DNA of 47,332 nucleotides. Origin: Dysgonamonadaceae bacterium (GTDB lineage Bacteria; Bacteroidota; Bacteroidia; Bacteroidales; Dysgonomonadaceae). This document shows, in pieces, positions 1 to 9,173 of the stretch. The DNA lies in contig JARKPE010000125.1 in the NCBI GenBank assembly GCA_029975415.1, positions 1 through 47,332 of the forward strand, given 5' to 3'. Below the pieces are notes generated by a model. It was not told the origin of the DNA. It worked only from the letters and a program-made list of their open reading frames with translations, and searched no databases. Within the stretch, counting starts at the first letter, position 1, and the number at the start of each line of letters is the position of its first letter. Made by a program: the position numbers and the translations under genes.

Positions 1-1430
1 AAGAAAAAGATAACGGAGGAGGTGCTTCCATGAACAGGATGATTTCTTGGTTCGGGAAAATGAATTATAATTACGACAACCGATACTTGGCCTCTTTTAC
101 TTTACGTCGCGATGCCTCATCCGTATTCGGCGAAAATAAACGATGGGCAACTTTCCCGGCTTTCTCGATAGGATGGGTTTTAAGCAGCGAAAAGTTCTTG
201 GAAGAATTTTTATCAGGTTTTTCACAGCTTAAACTTCGATATGGTTGGGGACAAAACGGCAACTCTCAAATTGATAATTATGCACATTTTCAAATGTACG
301 AATATCTCTATGACAGTAATAACGTTTGGGACTGGAATTGGGGAACGGCCTACGACATTACAGGTCAAGCAGGAACTTTACCTGCTGGTTTCAGACGTAT
401 TCAAAGGGGAAATCCGAATTTAAAATGGGAAAGCACGTCGCAACACAATTTCGGATTGGATTTTGTAATTCTTGATTCAAGACTTACCGGTTCATTTGAT
501 TATTATTTAAAATATACTCGAGACATTTTAATGAAACCCGGTTATGTTGCAACATTAGGCGAAGGTGCAGGGATGTGGTTAAACGGAGCAGATATTGACA
601 ATAAAGGTTTTGAAATCAATCTCGATTATAATCAAAAGATTAAAGATGTACATTTCAATATAGGAGGAATCCTGTCGTATAACCAAAATACGATTGTAAA
701 AGTTCCCGAGCAAGTAATAAACAATTTTCCCGGAAATGGCATGGAAGATAATATACTGGGCCGTTCAAGATACTCATTATACGGGTATGTCGCCGATGGG
801 CTTTTTCAATCTCAGGAAGAAGTTGATCAACATGCTACACAAGTTGGAGCAGCACCAGGCCGAATTCGTTATAAAGATTTAAATGGGGACAAGATAATAG
901 ACAGCAAAGATCGCACATGGATAGGTGATGGAAATCCCGATTTCGAATTCGGCATAACAATGGGTCTTGAATGGAAAAATTTTGATTTCAGTTTATTTCT
1001 CAACGGTATTTTAGGTAAAGATCTAAACGTTTCAGGATGGAAAAGTTGGACCGATTTCTATTTCTTGGGCACGGTTGGCGAAAATTACGGAACAAGACTT
1101 TTGAATGCTTGGACCCCGGAAAATAACAAATCTACAATACCCGCTCTTTCCGTTAACAACTATAATGACGAGGGCCGTTTTTCGACCTACTTTGTGGAAA
1201 GTGGATCTTTCATGAAAATCAAAAATATGGAATTAGGGTATAGATTGCCCGGTAATGTGGCAAATTCGTTAAAAATCCAACATAGCAGAATATTTCTTAG
1301 AGCGGATAATGTTTTAACGGTAAAGAAAACGTGGGGTGACAATGGATATACCGGCCTTGATCCTGAAACACCTGGCAACACCTATCCTTTACCCTTTTCA
1401 ATGACTATGGGTTTGAACATAACTTTCTGA
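1..1430 (+). CDS. SusC-like TonB-dependent outer membrane protein (3' part; 5' end outside window)
   Basis: Frame is open to the left edge (EKDNGGGASMNRMISWFGKMNYNYDNRYL), so the ATG at 30 is internal. SusC C-terminal barrel sequence ending SMTMGLNITF; followed directly by susD. Confidence 0.93.
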   Translation, partial: EKDNGGGASMNRMISWFGKMNYNYDNRYLASFTLRRDASSVFGENKRWATFPAFSIGWVLSSEKFLEEFLSGFSQLKLRYGWGQNGNSQIDNYAHFQMYEYLYDSNNVWDWNWGTAYDITGQAGTLPAGFRRIQRGNPNLKWESTSQHNFGLDFVILDSRLTGSFDYYLKYTRDILMKPGYVATLGEGAGMWLNGADIDNKGFEINLDYNQKIKDVHFNIGGILSYNQNTIVKVPEQVINNFPGNGMEDNILGRSRYSLYGYVADGLFQSQEEVDQHATQVGAAPGRIRYKDLNGDKIIDSKDRTWIGDGNPDFEFGITMGLEWKNFDFSLFLNGILGKDLNVSGWKSWTDFYFLGTVGENYGTRLLNAWTPENNKSTIPALSVNNYNDEGRFSTYFVESGSFMKIKNMELGYRLPGNVANSLKIQHSRIFLRADNVLTVKKTWGDNGYTGLDPETPGNTYPLPFSMTMGLNITF

Positions 1431-1452
1431 TAATTATCTAAAAATAATAAAA

Positions 1453-3183
1453 ATGAAAACAAAAATAATAAAACTTACTCTTGGTCTTGCTCTAATAGTC
1501 CTTTTTTCTTGTGAATCCATGCTCGACCAAAATCCTCAAGGAATAGTAGCATCGGACGAGTTAAATACTCCCGATAAAGTTGAGCAAATGATAATCGCCG
1601 CATATTCGTTCTGCGGACAAAATCATTTCAACAAACAAATGGGAATGCCTTACGCCGAAGGTTCGTGCAGGGGGGGTGAAGCTTACAAAGGAGGAGCAGG
1701 AACAAATGATCTTGCAGAACAAAATTTATGGGAAACATTCACCTATATGGAACCCACAACAACCGGCGAGCTTGATAATCTATGGTGGGTTCATTATGTG
1801 GCTGTCGGAAGAGTTCACGATGCATTAAGAAGGGTACAGAATTTAAGTGAAGAAGAGTTTCCCCTGAAAAAACAACGAATTGCCGAATTACGTTTTTTGC
1901 GTGGACACATCTACATGTATATGAAATTGTGCTTCAAGTTTTTCCCCTACATAGATGAAAATACCCCTGAAGAAGAATATGACAAAATAAGCAATGATGA
2001 ATTGAGCAATGAAGAACTGTGGCAAAAACTGATAGACGATTTCAGATATGGCGTTGAAAATCTTCCTGAAAAACAAGAGGAAGTGGGACGCCCCACCAAA
2101 TATGCTGCAGAAGCCTATCTCGCTAAAGCTTTACTTTTCTCGGCTTACGAACAGGATGAGAACCACAATGTAATAAACATCAATAAAGAAAAACTTACAG
2201 AGGTGGCGAATTTATGTAAAGACATTATCGATTATTCGGGCAAAAGTTTATTTCCCGATTTTGCACAAAACTTCCTTTGTGAATATGAAAATGGACAGGA
2301 ATCCATCTGGGCAATCCAATATTCGGCCAATAATGATGGTTCACCCACAGGCCGTCTCAATTCATGGCTTGTTTGCCCAATGAATCCGGAATACGGTTGT
2401 TGTGGTTTTTTGCAGCCTTCAACCAATATGATGAATCGCTACAAAACGGTCAACGGGGTTCCAGATTTTGAAAACTTCAATTCAGGTATAATGCTTGACA
2501 ATAAAGAAGCCATTGTTACAACTCCCAGCGACCCAAGGTTGTTGCACACCTCATGTGTTCCCGGGTTACCATGGAAATATGATCCCGATTTCATAATGGA
2601 GAAAAGCTGGGTACGTCAACCGGAAGTTTACGGATATACCATGAGTCAAAAATTAATCGTTTTGCCGGATTGTCCATGTTTTAGGAAAACAAATCCTTTT
2701 ATGGGTGCCGCCTTAAATTGGGATGTGCTGCGATTGGATGAGGTAATGTTATGGAGGGCAGAAGCATTGATCCAACTCGGCACAGGTCTTGATGAGGCTT
2801 TGACTTTAATAAACAAAATACGTGAGCGTGCCGCCAATAGCACCGGGAGGCTGAAATTTGCGGATGGATCACCCACCGGGAACTTTGAGGTTGAACCTTA
2901 CAAACCGGGCATAAATTGTCCGGCATGGAATAAAGATTTTGCCTTTAAAGCATTACAATGGGAACGTCATTTGGAATTTTCCACGGAAGGCAAATGGTTT
3001 TTCGACTTGGTACGATGGGGCATTGCAGAAGAATCCATGAACAAATATTTTGAAGTCGAAAAAACAAGGCGTACCTATTTGAAAGATGCAAAATTTACAA
3101 AAGGCCGAGACGAATACTTCCCGATTCCTCAACAACAAATCAGCTACGTAAAAGGAATCTACAAACAGAATCAGGGATACTGA
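1453..3183 (+). CDS. SusD/RagB-like nutrient-binding outer membrane lipoprotein
   Basis: Lipoprotein signal (LIVLFSCESMLDQNPQG), SusD-like C-terminus (LQWERHLEFSTEGKWFFDLVRWG ... YFPIPQQQI), position directly after SusC. Confidence 0.95.
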   Translation: MKTKIIKLTLGLALIVLFSCESMLDQNPQGIVASDELNTPDKVEQMIIAAYSFCGQNHFNKQMGMPYAEGSCRGGEAYKGGAGTNDLAEQNLWETFTYMEPTTTGELDNLWWVHYVAVGRVHDALRRVQNLSEEEFPLKKQRIAELRFLRGHIYMYMKLCFKFFPYIDENTPEEEYDKISNDELSNEELWQKLIDDFRYGVENLPEKQEEVGRPTKYAAEAYLAKALLFSAYEQDENHNVININKEKLTEVANLCKDIIDYSGKSLFPDFAQNFLCEYENGQESIWAIQYSANNDGSPTGRLNSWLVCPMNPEYGCCGFLQPSTNMMNRYKTVNGVPDFENFNSGIMLDNKEAIVTTPSDPRLLHTSCVPGLPWKYDPDFIMEKSWVRQPEVYGYTMSQKLIVLPDCPCFRKTNPFMGAALNWDVLRLDEVMLWRAEALIQLGTGLDEALTLINKIRERAANSTGRLKFADGSPTGNFEVEPYKPGINCPAWNKDFAFKALQWERHLEFSTEGKWFFDLVRWGIAEESMNKYFEVEKTRRTYLKDAKFTKGRDEYFPIPQQQISYVKGIYKQNQGY

Positions 3184-3333
3184 TTTTTGATACGGACCTG
3201 AAAATATTTAAGTATCTTTAATCAAAATTTGTGTGTGCCGGCGACATTTGACTTTAATTCGAAAAATCAAATGTCGCCAGGACCATACAATATAAACAAA
3301 GAAATAATGCATATCTTTAATTCCATAAAAATT

Positions 3334-4926
3334 ATGAATTACCGTTTCGCTGTCGTTTTAACTATTTTGATTTCATCAAAAGCATTCAGTCAAAAGATTG
3401 AAAAAGAATACCTTATTGAAAACAAATACCTCAACATCCCCATCGATATGAAACAGGAAAGGCAAAGGGTTCAATTCGCGTTAGGAGAAGATACGTTGAC
3501 TTACGCTGAAATCCGCATAGCAGATAATGAAATTGACTACTGGGTTTTTGCGGATTTATCCCAATGGAAAGGTGAAAAATTAAAATTGGTATTCAACAAA
3601 CAAGCCAAAGGTATAGAATGCATCTATCAATCCGACAAAATAGAGGGTGAAGACAGTCTCTATAGGGGAACCAATCGTCCTCAATTTCATTTTACCACCC
3701 GACGGGGATGGAACAATGATCCTAATGGCTTGGTCTATCACGATGGGGGATACCATCTGTTTTACCAACACAACCCATACGAAAATCAATGGGGCAATAT
3801 GCATTGGGGACATGCCGTAAGTAAAGACCTGTTGCACTGGGAAGAACTAAATCCTGCTCTTTATCCCGATAAGATGGGAACAATGTTTTCAGGTTCTGCC
3901 GTTATCGATAAGGAAAATACGGGGGGGTGGGGCAAAAATACCATGATTGCATTTTATACAGCAGCAGGGAAAAATATGACTCAGAACCTTGCTTACAGCA
4001 TGAATAATGGACGATCATTCATTAAATATGCCGGTAATCCAATTCTCGGACCCGATAGGGATCCAAAAGTTTTTTGGTATGAACCATCCGGCGTTTGGGT
4101 AATGGTATTGTATGAAGATAATTATTTTGCCATATACAATTCTAAAGATTTGAAAAATTGGGAATATAAAAGCAAAACAAAGGGTTTTTTTGAATGTCCT
4201 GAACTATTTGAATTGCACGTGGATGGAAACGTAAACAATAAAAAATGGGTAATGTACGGTGCATCCGGGACTTATATGATAGGGAATTTTGATGGTGAAG
4301 TTTTTACCCCCGAACAGGGCAAATATTTTTATTCCTGGGGTAGTCAATATGCTGCTCAAACATTCAATAATATACCGGGAGAAAGAAGAATCCAGATAGG
4401 CTGGGGACGAATTGAACAATCCGGTATGCCATTCAATCAGATGATGCTATTCCCAACCGAATTGACACTCAGAACCACCAGGGAAGGCATAAGATTGTTT
4501 TGTGAACCCATAAGGGAAATAGAGAAACTGCACGATAAAAATTATGCATGGAAAAATCTTACTCTAAAAGAAGCAAATAAAAAATTAAACGAAATCGATA
4601 ACGATCTGCTTCATGTGAAAATGGATGTTGAAATAGAGCATGGCTTGGATCTGAAAATTTTCTATAAGGGAAATCCAGTCATTTATTATGATGGAAACTT
4701 TAACCGCTTCAATGGTGCGCCCTATACTTGCACTTATCCCGGAATTTTTCGATTCGACATTGAACTTATTATAGACAAAACATCGATTGAATGTTATATC
4801 GACAAGGGGAAACTTTTTATATCTGATGCATTGAAAAAACCGAAAAAAAACGACGGACTTCAACTGGAAGGAGACATTAAAATTCATTCACTGGAAGCAT
4901 ATGAAATGAAATCTATTTGGGAATAA
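3334..4926 (+). CDS. Glycoside hydrolase family 32 (fructanase/levanase/inulinase-like) with N-terminal beta-sandwich-like extension
   Basis: GH32 motifs WNNDPNG, RDPK and ECPELF. Track ORF starts at 3229, but the ATG at 3334 begins a signal peptide (MNYRFAVVLTILISSKAFSQ). Confidence 0.93.
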   Translation: MNYRFAVVLTILISSKAFSQKIEKEYLIENKYLNIPIDMKQERQRVQFALGEDTLTYAEIRIADNEIDYWVFADLSQWKGEKLKLVFNKQAKGIECIYQSDKIEGEDSLYRGTNRPQFHFTTRRGWNNDPNGLVYHDGGYHLFYQHNPYENQWGNMHWGHAVSKDLLHWEELNPALYPDKMGTMFSGSAVIDKENTGGWGKNTMIAFYTAAGKNMTQNLAYSMNNGRSFIKYAGNPILGPDRDPKVFWYEPSGVWVMVLYEDNYFAIYNSKDLKNWEYKSKTKGFFECPELFELHVDGNVNNKKWVMYGASGTYMIGNFDGEVFTPEQGKYFYSWGSQYAAQTFNNIPGERRIQIGWGRIEQSGMPFNQMMLFPTELTLRTTREGIRLFCEPIREIEKLHDKNYAWKNLTLKEANKKLNEIDNDLLHVKMDVEIEHGLDLKIFYKGNPVIYYDGNFNRFNGAPYTCTYPGIFRFDIELIIDKTSIECYIDKGKLFISDALKKPKKNDGLQLEGDIKIHSLEAYEMKSIWE

Positions 4927-4982
4927 TAAAATTGACAGATATATTGTTTTTAAAAATTAAATCAATAATAAGCATTAATAAT

Positions 4983-6557
4983 ATGAAAGTATACTATTTT
5001 TTCCTGATTTTCGTTGCATTTCTATTTTCAGGATGCAAAAACAGTCGGCCAAAAGAAAAGGGGAATATGCCTTTCCAAGAAAAACATCGTCCCCAAGTAC
5101 ATTTTTCACCTGCAAAAAATTGGATGAACGATCCAAACGGATTGGTTTATTACAATGGGGAATATCATCTTTTTTATCAACATTATCCCGAGAAACCTTT
5201 TTGGGGTCCCATGCATTGGGGACATGCCGTAAGTAGAGATCTTGTGCGTTGGGAACATTTGCCTATAGCTCTTTATCCCGACAGTTTGGGATACATTTTT
5301 TCGGGAAGTGCCGTTGTAGACTTACAGAACACGTCGGGTTTGGGGAGCGATGGTAATCCTCCTCTCATCGCTTTTTTTACATACCATGATCCTGTTGCTG
5401 CCGAGGAAGGACGCAGAAACGAAACGCAGTCTCAAGCCCTTGCTTACAGTATGGATAATGGACGGTCATGGACAAAATACGCGCATAATCCGGTGATAAA
5501 AAATCCGGGAATCCCCGATTTTCGCGATCCGAAAGTGATATGGCATGAAGAAACCCAAAAATGGGTTATGAGTATCGCTGCCGGCCAAGTCATTCAATTT
5601 TATACTTCACCGAACTGTATCGATTGGACTTATAGCGGGGTATTCGGAGAAGGGAAAGGCTCTCATGAAGGTGTATGGGAATGTCCCGATCTTTTTCCTT
5701 TAAAGGTAAAGAATGCGGATGAAACGAAATGGGTATTGATCGTGAACGTTAATCCGGGTGCTCCAGCAGGAGGTTCCGGCACGCAATATTTCGTAGGGGA
5801 ATTCGACGGGCGATGTTTTGAAACCGATCAGGAGGTGACACTATGGATGGACTACGGAAAGGACAATTATGCCGGTGTGACATGGAACAATGCTCCCGAT
5901 AAAAGGAGGATTTTGATCGGATGGATGAATAATTGGCAGTATGCCAATGAAGTTCCCACAGAAGGATGGAGAGGTGCGGCGACTTTTCCGCGCGAGTTAG
6001 GTCTTGAAAAAGAGGGGAACCGGTATTTCCTGACATCCGATCCTGTACCGGAAATTAAAAAATTATATGGGAACAAAGTGAATTTTAAAAAAATGATGAT
6101 TTCGGGTACGGAATCTATTTCGGACAAGATTTCTTTTCCAAAAGCTCCAATAGAAATAACGTTAACTTTTGATTTGGCAAATAAGACAAAAATGGGTTTT
6201 CCTAATAAATACGGCATTACCTTAAAAAATTCCAAAGGGGAATATTACACTGTTGGTTATGATAACATCGACAGGTGTTTTTATGCAGACAGAACTCATG
6301 CAACAGGCGAAAATTTTTCTTCTTCATTTCCTTCCCTGCATTTTGCTCCGTACATTATTCGAGAACCTGCGATAACGTGGCGCATGATTATCGATGTTTC
6401 TTCGGTAGAACTGTTTGCGGCTGATGGCAAAGCGATCATTACCGATTTGGTGTTTCCTTCGGATATTTTTGACGAGATCGAATTGTTTGCCGAAAACGGA
6501 CGTATAGAAGTGAGTGAGGGTACCGTCAGAGAATTAAATTCGATTTGGAATAAATAA
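4983..6557 (+). CDS. Glycoside hydrolase family 32 lipoprotein
   Basis: GH32 motifs WMNDPNG, RDPK and ECPDLF; lipobox LFSGCKNS when started at 4983 rather than 4917. Confidence 0.94.
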   Translation: MKVYYFFLIFVAFLFSGCKNSRPKEKGNMPFQEKHRPQVHFSPAKNWMNDPNGLVYYNGEYHLFYQHYPEKPFWGPMHWGHAVSRDLVRWEHLPIALYPDSLGYIFSGSAVVDLQNTSGLGSDGNPPLIAFFTYHDPVAAEEGRRNETQSQALAYSMDNGRSWTKYAHNPVIKNPGIPDFRDPKVIWHEETQKWVMSIAAGQVIQFYTSPNCIDWTYSGVFGEGKGSHEGVWECPDLFPLKVKNADETKWVLIVNVNPGAPAGGSGTQYFVGEFDGRCFETDQEVTLWMDYGKDNYAGVTWNNAPDKRRILIGWMNNWQYANEVPTEGWRGAATFPRELGLEKEGNRYFLTSDPVPEIKKLYGNKVNFKKMMISGTESISDKISFPKAPIEITLTFDLANKTKMGFPNKYGITLKNSKGEYYTVGYDNIDRCFYADRTHATGENFSSSFPSLHFAPYIIREPAITWRMIIDVSSVELFAADGKAIITDLVFPSDIFDEIELFAENGRIEVSEGTVRELNSIWNK

Positions 6558-7424
6558 ATGAATAATATGAAGAAAAAACCTGTTATCATCGGAATTGGCG
6601 AATTGCTGTGGGATATGCTGCCAACAGGGAAAAAAGCCGGTGGAGCTCCCATTAATTTTGTATATCATGCCTCACGACTCGGAGGCGAAAGTTATGCTAT
6701 CAGTGCCGTCGGCAACGATGCATTGGGAGACGAAATTATGTCGGAAATCGACAAAATCGGCATTCATTACCTCATCGAGCGCATCGATTTTCCTACCGGA
6801 ACAGTGGAAGTGGAACTTAAAAATGGCATTCCCAACTACATCATCAACGAAGGCGTGGCATGGGATCATATTCCGCTAACGGAAGCAATGAAAGACTTGG
6901 CAAAAAGGGCCGATGCCATTTGTTTCGGTACGCTTGCGCAACGTCATCCCGATTCGCGTCATACCATTCAGTCCATTCTCTCTCTTGTGCCGGAAAGCGC
7001 TTTTCGCATTCTCGATATCAATATCCGTCAGCACTACTATTCCGGAGAATTGATCGAAACCTCGCTTCAACAAAGCAATATACTGAAAATTAACGACGAA
7101 GAACTGCTGCTGCTAAAACAACTTTTCGGAAAACAAACGACTACGGACGATGAAATGTGCAACGAGCTCATTGACAAGTATAATCTGAAATATTTAATTC
7201 TGACAGCCGGCGCTGAATACAGTAAGATTTTTACACCGGAAACGAGTTCCCATATCTTAACGCCGAAAGTGGAAGTTGCTGATACAGTGGGTGCCGGAGA
7301 TGCTTTCACGGGAGCTTTCGTTTCTTCGGTTATCGACGGAAAGTCGCTCATCGAATCCCATCAGGCGGCCGTGGACAGAGCCGCTTTCGTTTGTACCCGG
7401 CCTGGAGCGTGGGTCAACGAATAA
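6558..7424 (+). CDS. PfkB-family carbohydrate kinase, probable fructokinase
   Basis: GELLWDMLP...GGAPINFVYHASRLGG and the C-terminal DTVGAGDAFTGAF motif; follows the GH32 genes. Confidence 0.92.
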   Translation: MNNMKKKPVIIGIGELLWDMLPTGKKAGGAPINFVYHASRLGGESYAISAVGNDALGDEIMSEIDKIGIHYLIERIDFPTGTVEVELKNGIPNYIINEGVAWDHIPLTEAMKDLAKRADAICFGTLAQRHPDSRHTIQSILSLVPESAFRILDINIRQHYYSGELIETSLQQSNILKINDEELLLLKQLFGKQTTTDDEMCNELIDKYNLKYLILTAGAEYSKIFTPETSSHILTPKVEVADTVGAGDAFTGAFVSSVIDGKSLIESHQAAVDRAAFVCTRPGAWVNE

Positions 7425-7470
7425 AATCATATTCTAAAATAATTGTATCATTCATAACAACCTATCCCCG

Positions 7471-8643
7471 ATGTACAACAAAAAAATGTTCTTGCAATTG
7501 ATCCCCGTCATGCTGGCCTTCTTCACGATGGGATTCGTAGATTTGGTAGGCATTGCCACAAACTATATCAAAAGCGATTTCGCACTCAATGACACGATGG
7601 CAAACTTGATGCCCTCGATGGTTTTTCTGTGGTTTTTAATTTTTTCGGTTCCTACCGGAATGTTAATGAATCGGATTGGCCGTCGCAAAACGGTGTTGCT
7701 TAGCATCCTGGTGACCATACTGGCACTTCTTGTTCCTTTTTTCCACTACAGTTTCGGCATGATGCTCGTTGCCTTTTCATTACTCGGAATTGGCAATACG
7801 CTGATGCAGGTTTCTCTCAACCCGCTGGTCTCGAATATCGTTAGTGGCGACAAACTGGCAAGCACGCTCACTTTCGGACAATTTGTAAAAGCGATCGCTT
7901 CGTTTCTCGCACCCATCATCGCAGCATGGGCTGTTATTCGGTTTGGCGACTGGAAAATGTTGTTCCCCATTTTTGCCGTTATTGCCGTCGTAGCTGTCAT
8001 TGCTCTCTACTTTACCAAGGTTGAGGAAATGTCTGTCGAGCATCAATCCACCTTTGGCGAATGCTTTGCATTGCTGAAGGACACGTCGATTTTGATGTTG
8101 TTTCTGGGGATCATGATGCACGTGGGCATTGATGTAGGCATAAATACAACTGCACCCAAACTTCTGATCGAACGAACCGGCATGGCACTTGCTCAAGCCG
8201 GATATGCCACAAGCGTTTATTTTCTGTTCAGAACCATTGGCTCATTAAGTGGCGCATTTATTTTAGCCAAATATTCAACAAAGACGTTTTTTCTGGTCAG
8301 CATTTCGATGATAGGACTGGCAATATTCGGGCTATTTTTTGTGCAGGGAACTATCGTCATCTATTTCTGCATCGCATTGATAGGATTTGGGAACTCCAAT
8401 ATCTTCTCCATCATGTTTTCTCAAGCGTTGCTCCATTTACCTTCACGAAACAACGAAATTTCGGGTTTGATGATCATGGGACTTGCCGGCGGAGCTATTT
8501 TCCCTCTTTTAATGGGCATCGCTTCCGACACGCTAAAAAGTCAAATCGGAGCTGTCATTGTTTTGATGCTCTGCCTGATTTATTTGGCATTTCTATCTCC
8601 TCGCATCAAGGACAGCAACAACGTTATCAATGAAAAGAGGTAA
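7471..8643 (+). CDS. MFS sugar permease (FucP-like), probable fructose transporter
   Basis: About 12 hydrophobic segments, NRIGRRKTV loop motif; last gene of the fructan cluster. Confidence 0.85.
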   Translation: MYNKKMFLQLIPVMLAFFTMGFVDLVGIATNYIKSDFALNDTMANLMPSMVFLWFLIFSVPTGMLMNRIGRRKTVLLSILVTILALLVPFFHYSFGMMLVAFSLLGIGNTLMQVSLNPLVSNIVSGDKLASTLTFGQFVKAIASFLAPIIAAWAVIRFGDWKMLFPIFAVIAVVAVIALYFTKVEEMSVEHQSTFGECFALLKDTSILMLFLGIMMHVGIDVGINTTAPKLLIERTGMALAQAGYATSVYFLFRTIGSLSGAFILAKYSTKTFFLVSISMIGLAIFGLFFVQGTIVIYFCIALIGFGNSNIFSIMFSQALLHLPSRNNEISGLMIMGLAGGAIFPLLMGIASDTLKSQIGAVIVLMLCLIYLAFLSPRIKDSNNVINEKR

Positions 8644-8727
8644 TGGCAGGATTATTTTCGAGATCTTTGTCGTCCGATGTTGTATTAAAAAGGACAAATT
8701 TTAGATGTATTTATTCGAAACTTATTG

Positions 8728-8735
8728 TATCTTTA
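8728..8735 (+). promoter_or_regulatory. Possible Bacteroidetes -7 box TATCTTTA upstream of the phasin-like gene
   Basis: Close to the TAnnTTTG consensus, about 115 nt before the ATG at 8851. Confidence 0.35.
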
Positions 8736-8850
8736 CGACATATTGAAAAAAGAAATTATTGATCTGTTGTCCGACTAAGATGTGTAGAATTATTGGTGGC
8801 ACAGGTTGATTTTCAAAAACTTTAATCTTTTAATTAAGGAGGTTATTGCT

Positions 8851-9153
8851 ATGGCGGACATTATTAAGAATGCAGTTTTGGCAGGAATTGGTTTTTTATC
8901 GTTGACGCACGAAAAAGCCGAAGAATTTGCAAAAGAACTCATCAAACGAGGAGAACTATCCGAAGACGAAAAGTCCAGGTTTGTGAAGGATGCTCTGGAT
9001 CAATCGGAAAAAACCAAAACAGAAATCGGTGAAAAAATCGAAAAAACGGTTGAAACGATTATGTCGAAAATGAATATCCCTACGAGGAAAGAATTTGACG
9101 AACTAAAAAAAATGGTAGAAGAATTGTCCCGAAAAAACAATAAAACAGAATAA
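8851..9153 (+). CDS. Phasin-family-like / PHA granule-associated-like small helical protein
   Basis: MADIIKNAVLAGIGFLSLTHEKAEEFAKELIKRGELSEDE; AAGGAGG-like sequence upstream supports the ATG at 8851 rather than 8806. Confidence 0.75.
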   Translation: MADIIKNAVLAGIGFLSLTHEKAEEFAKELIKRGELSEDEKSRFVKDALDQSEKTKTEIGEKIEKTVETIMSKMNIPTRKEFDELKKMVEELSRKNNKTE

Positions 9154-9173
9154 ACTTTATTAAACCCGAATCA

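Noticed and set aside
3229-3333. N-terminal extension of the first GH32 ORF
   Set aside because: Covers a strong hairpin and lacks a signal peptide; the ATG at 3334 gives a proper signal sequence.
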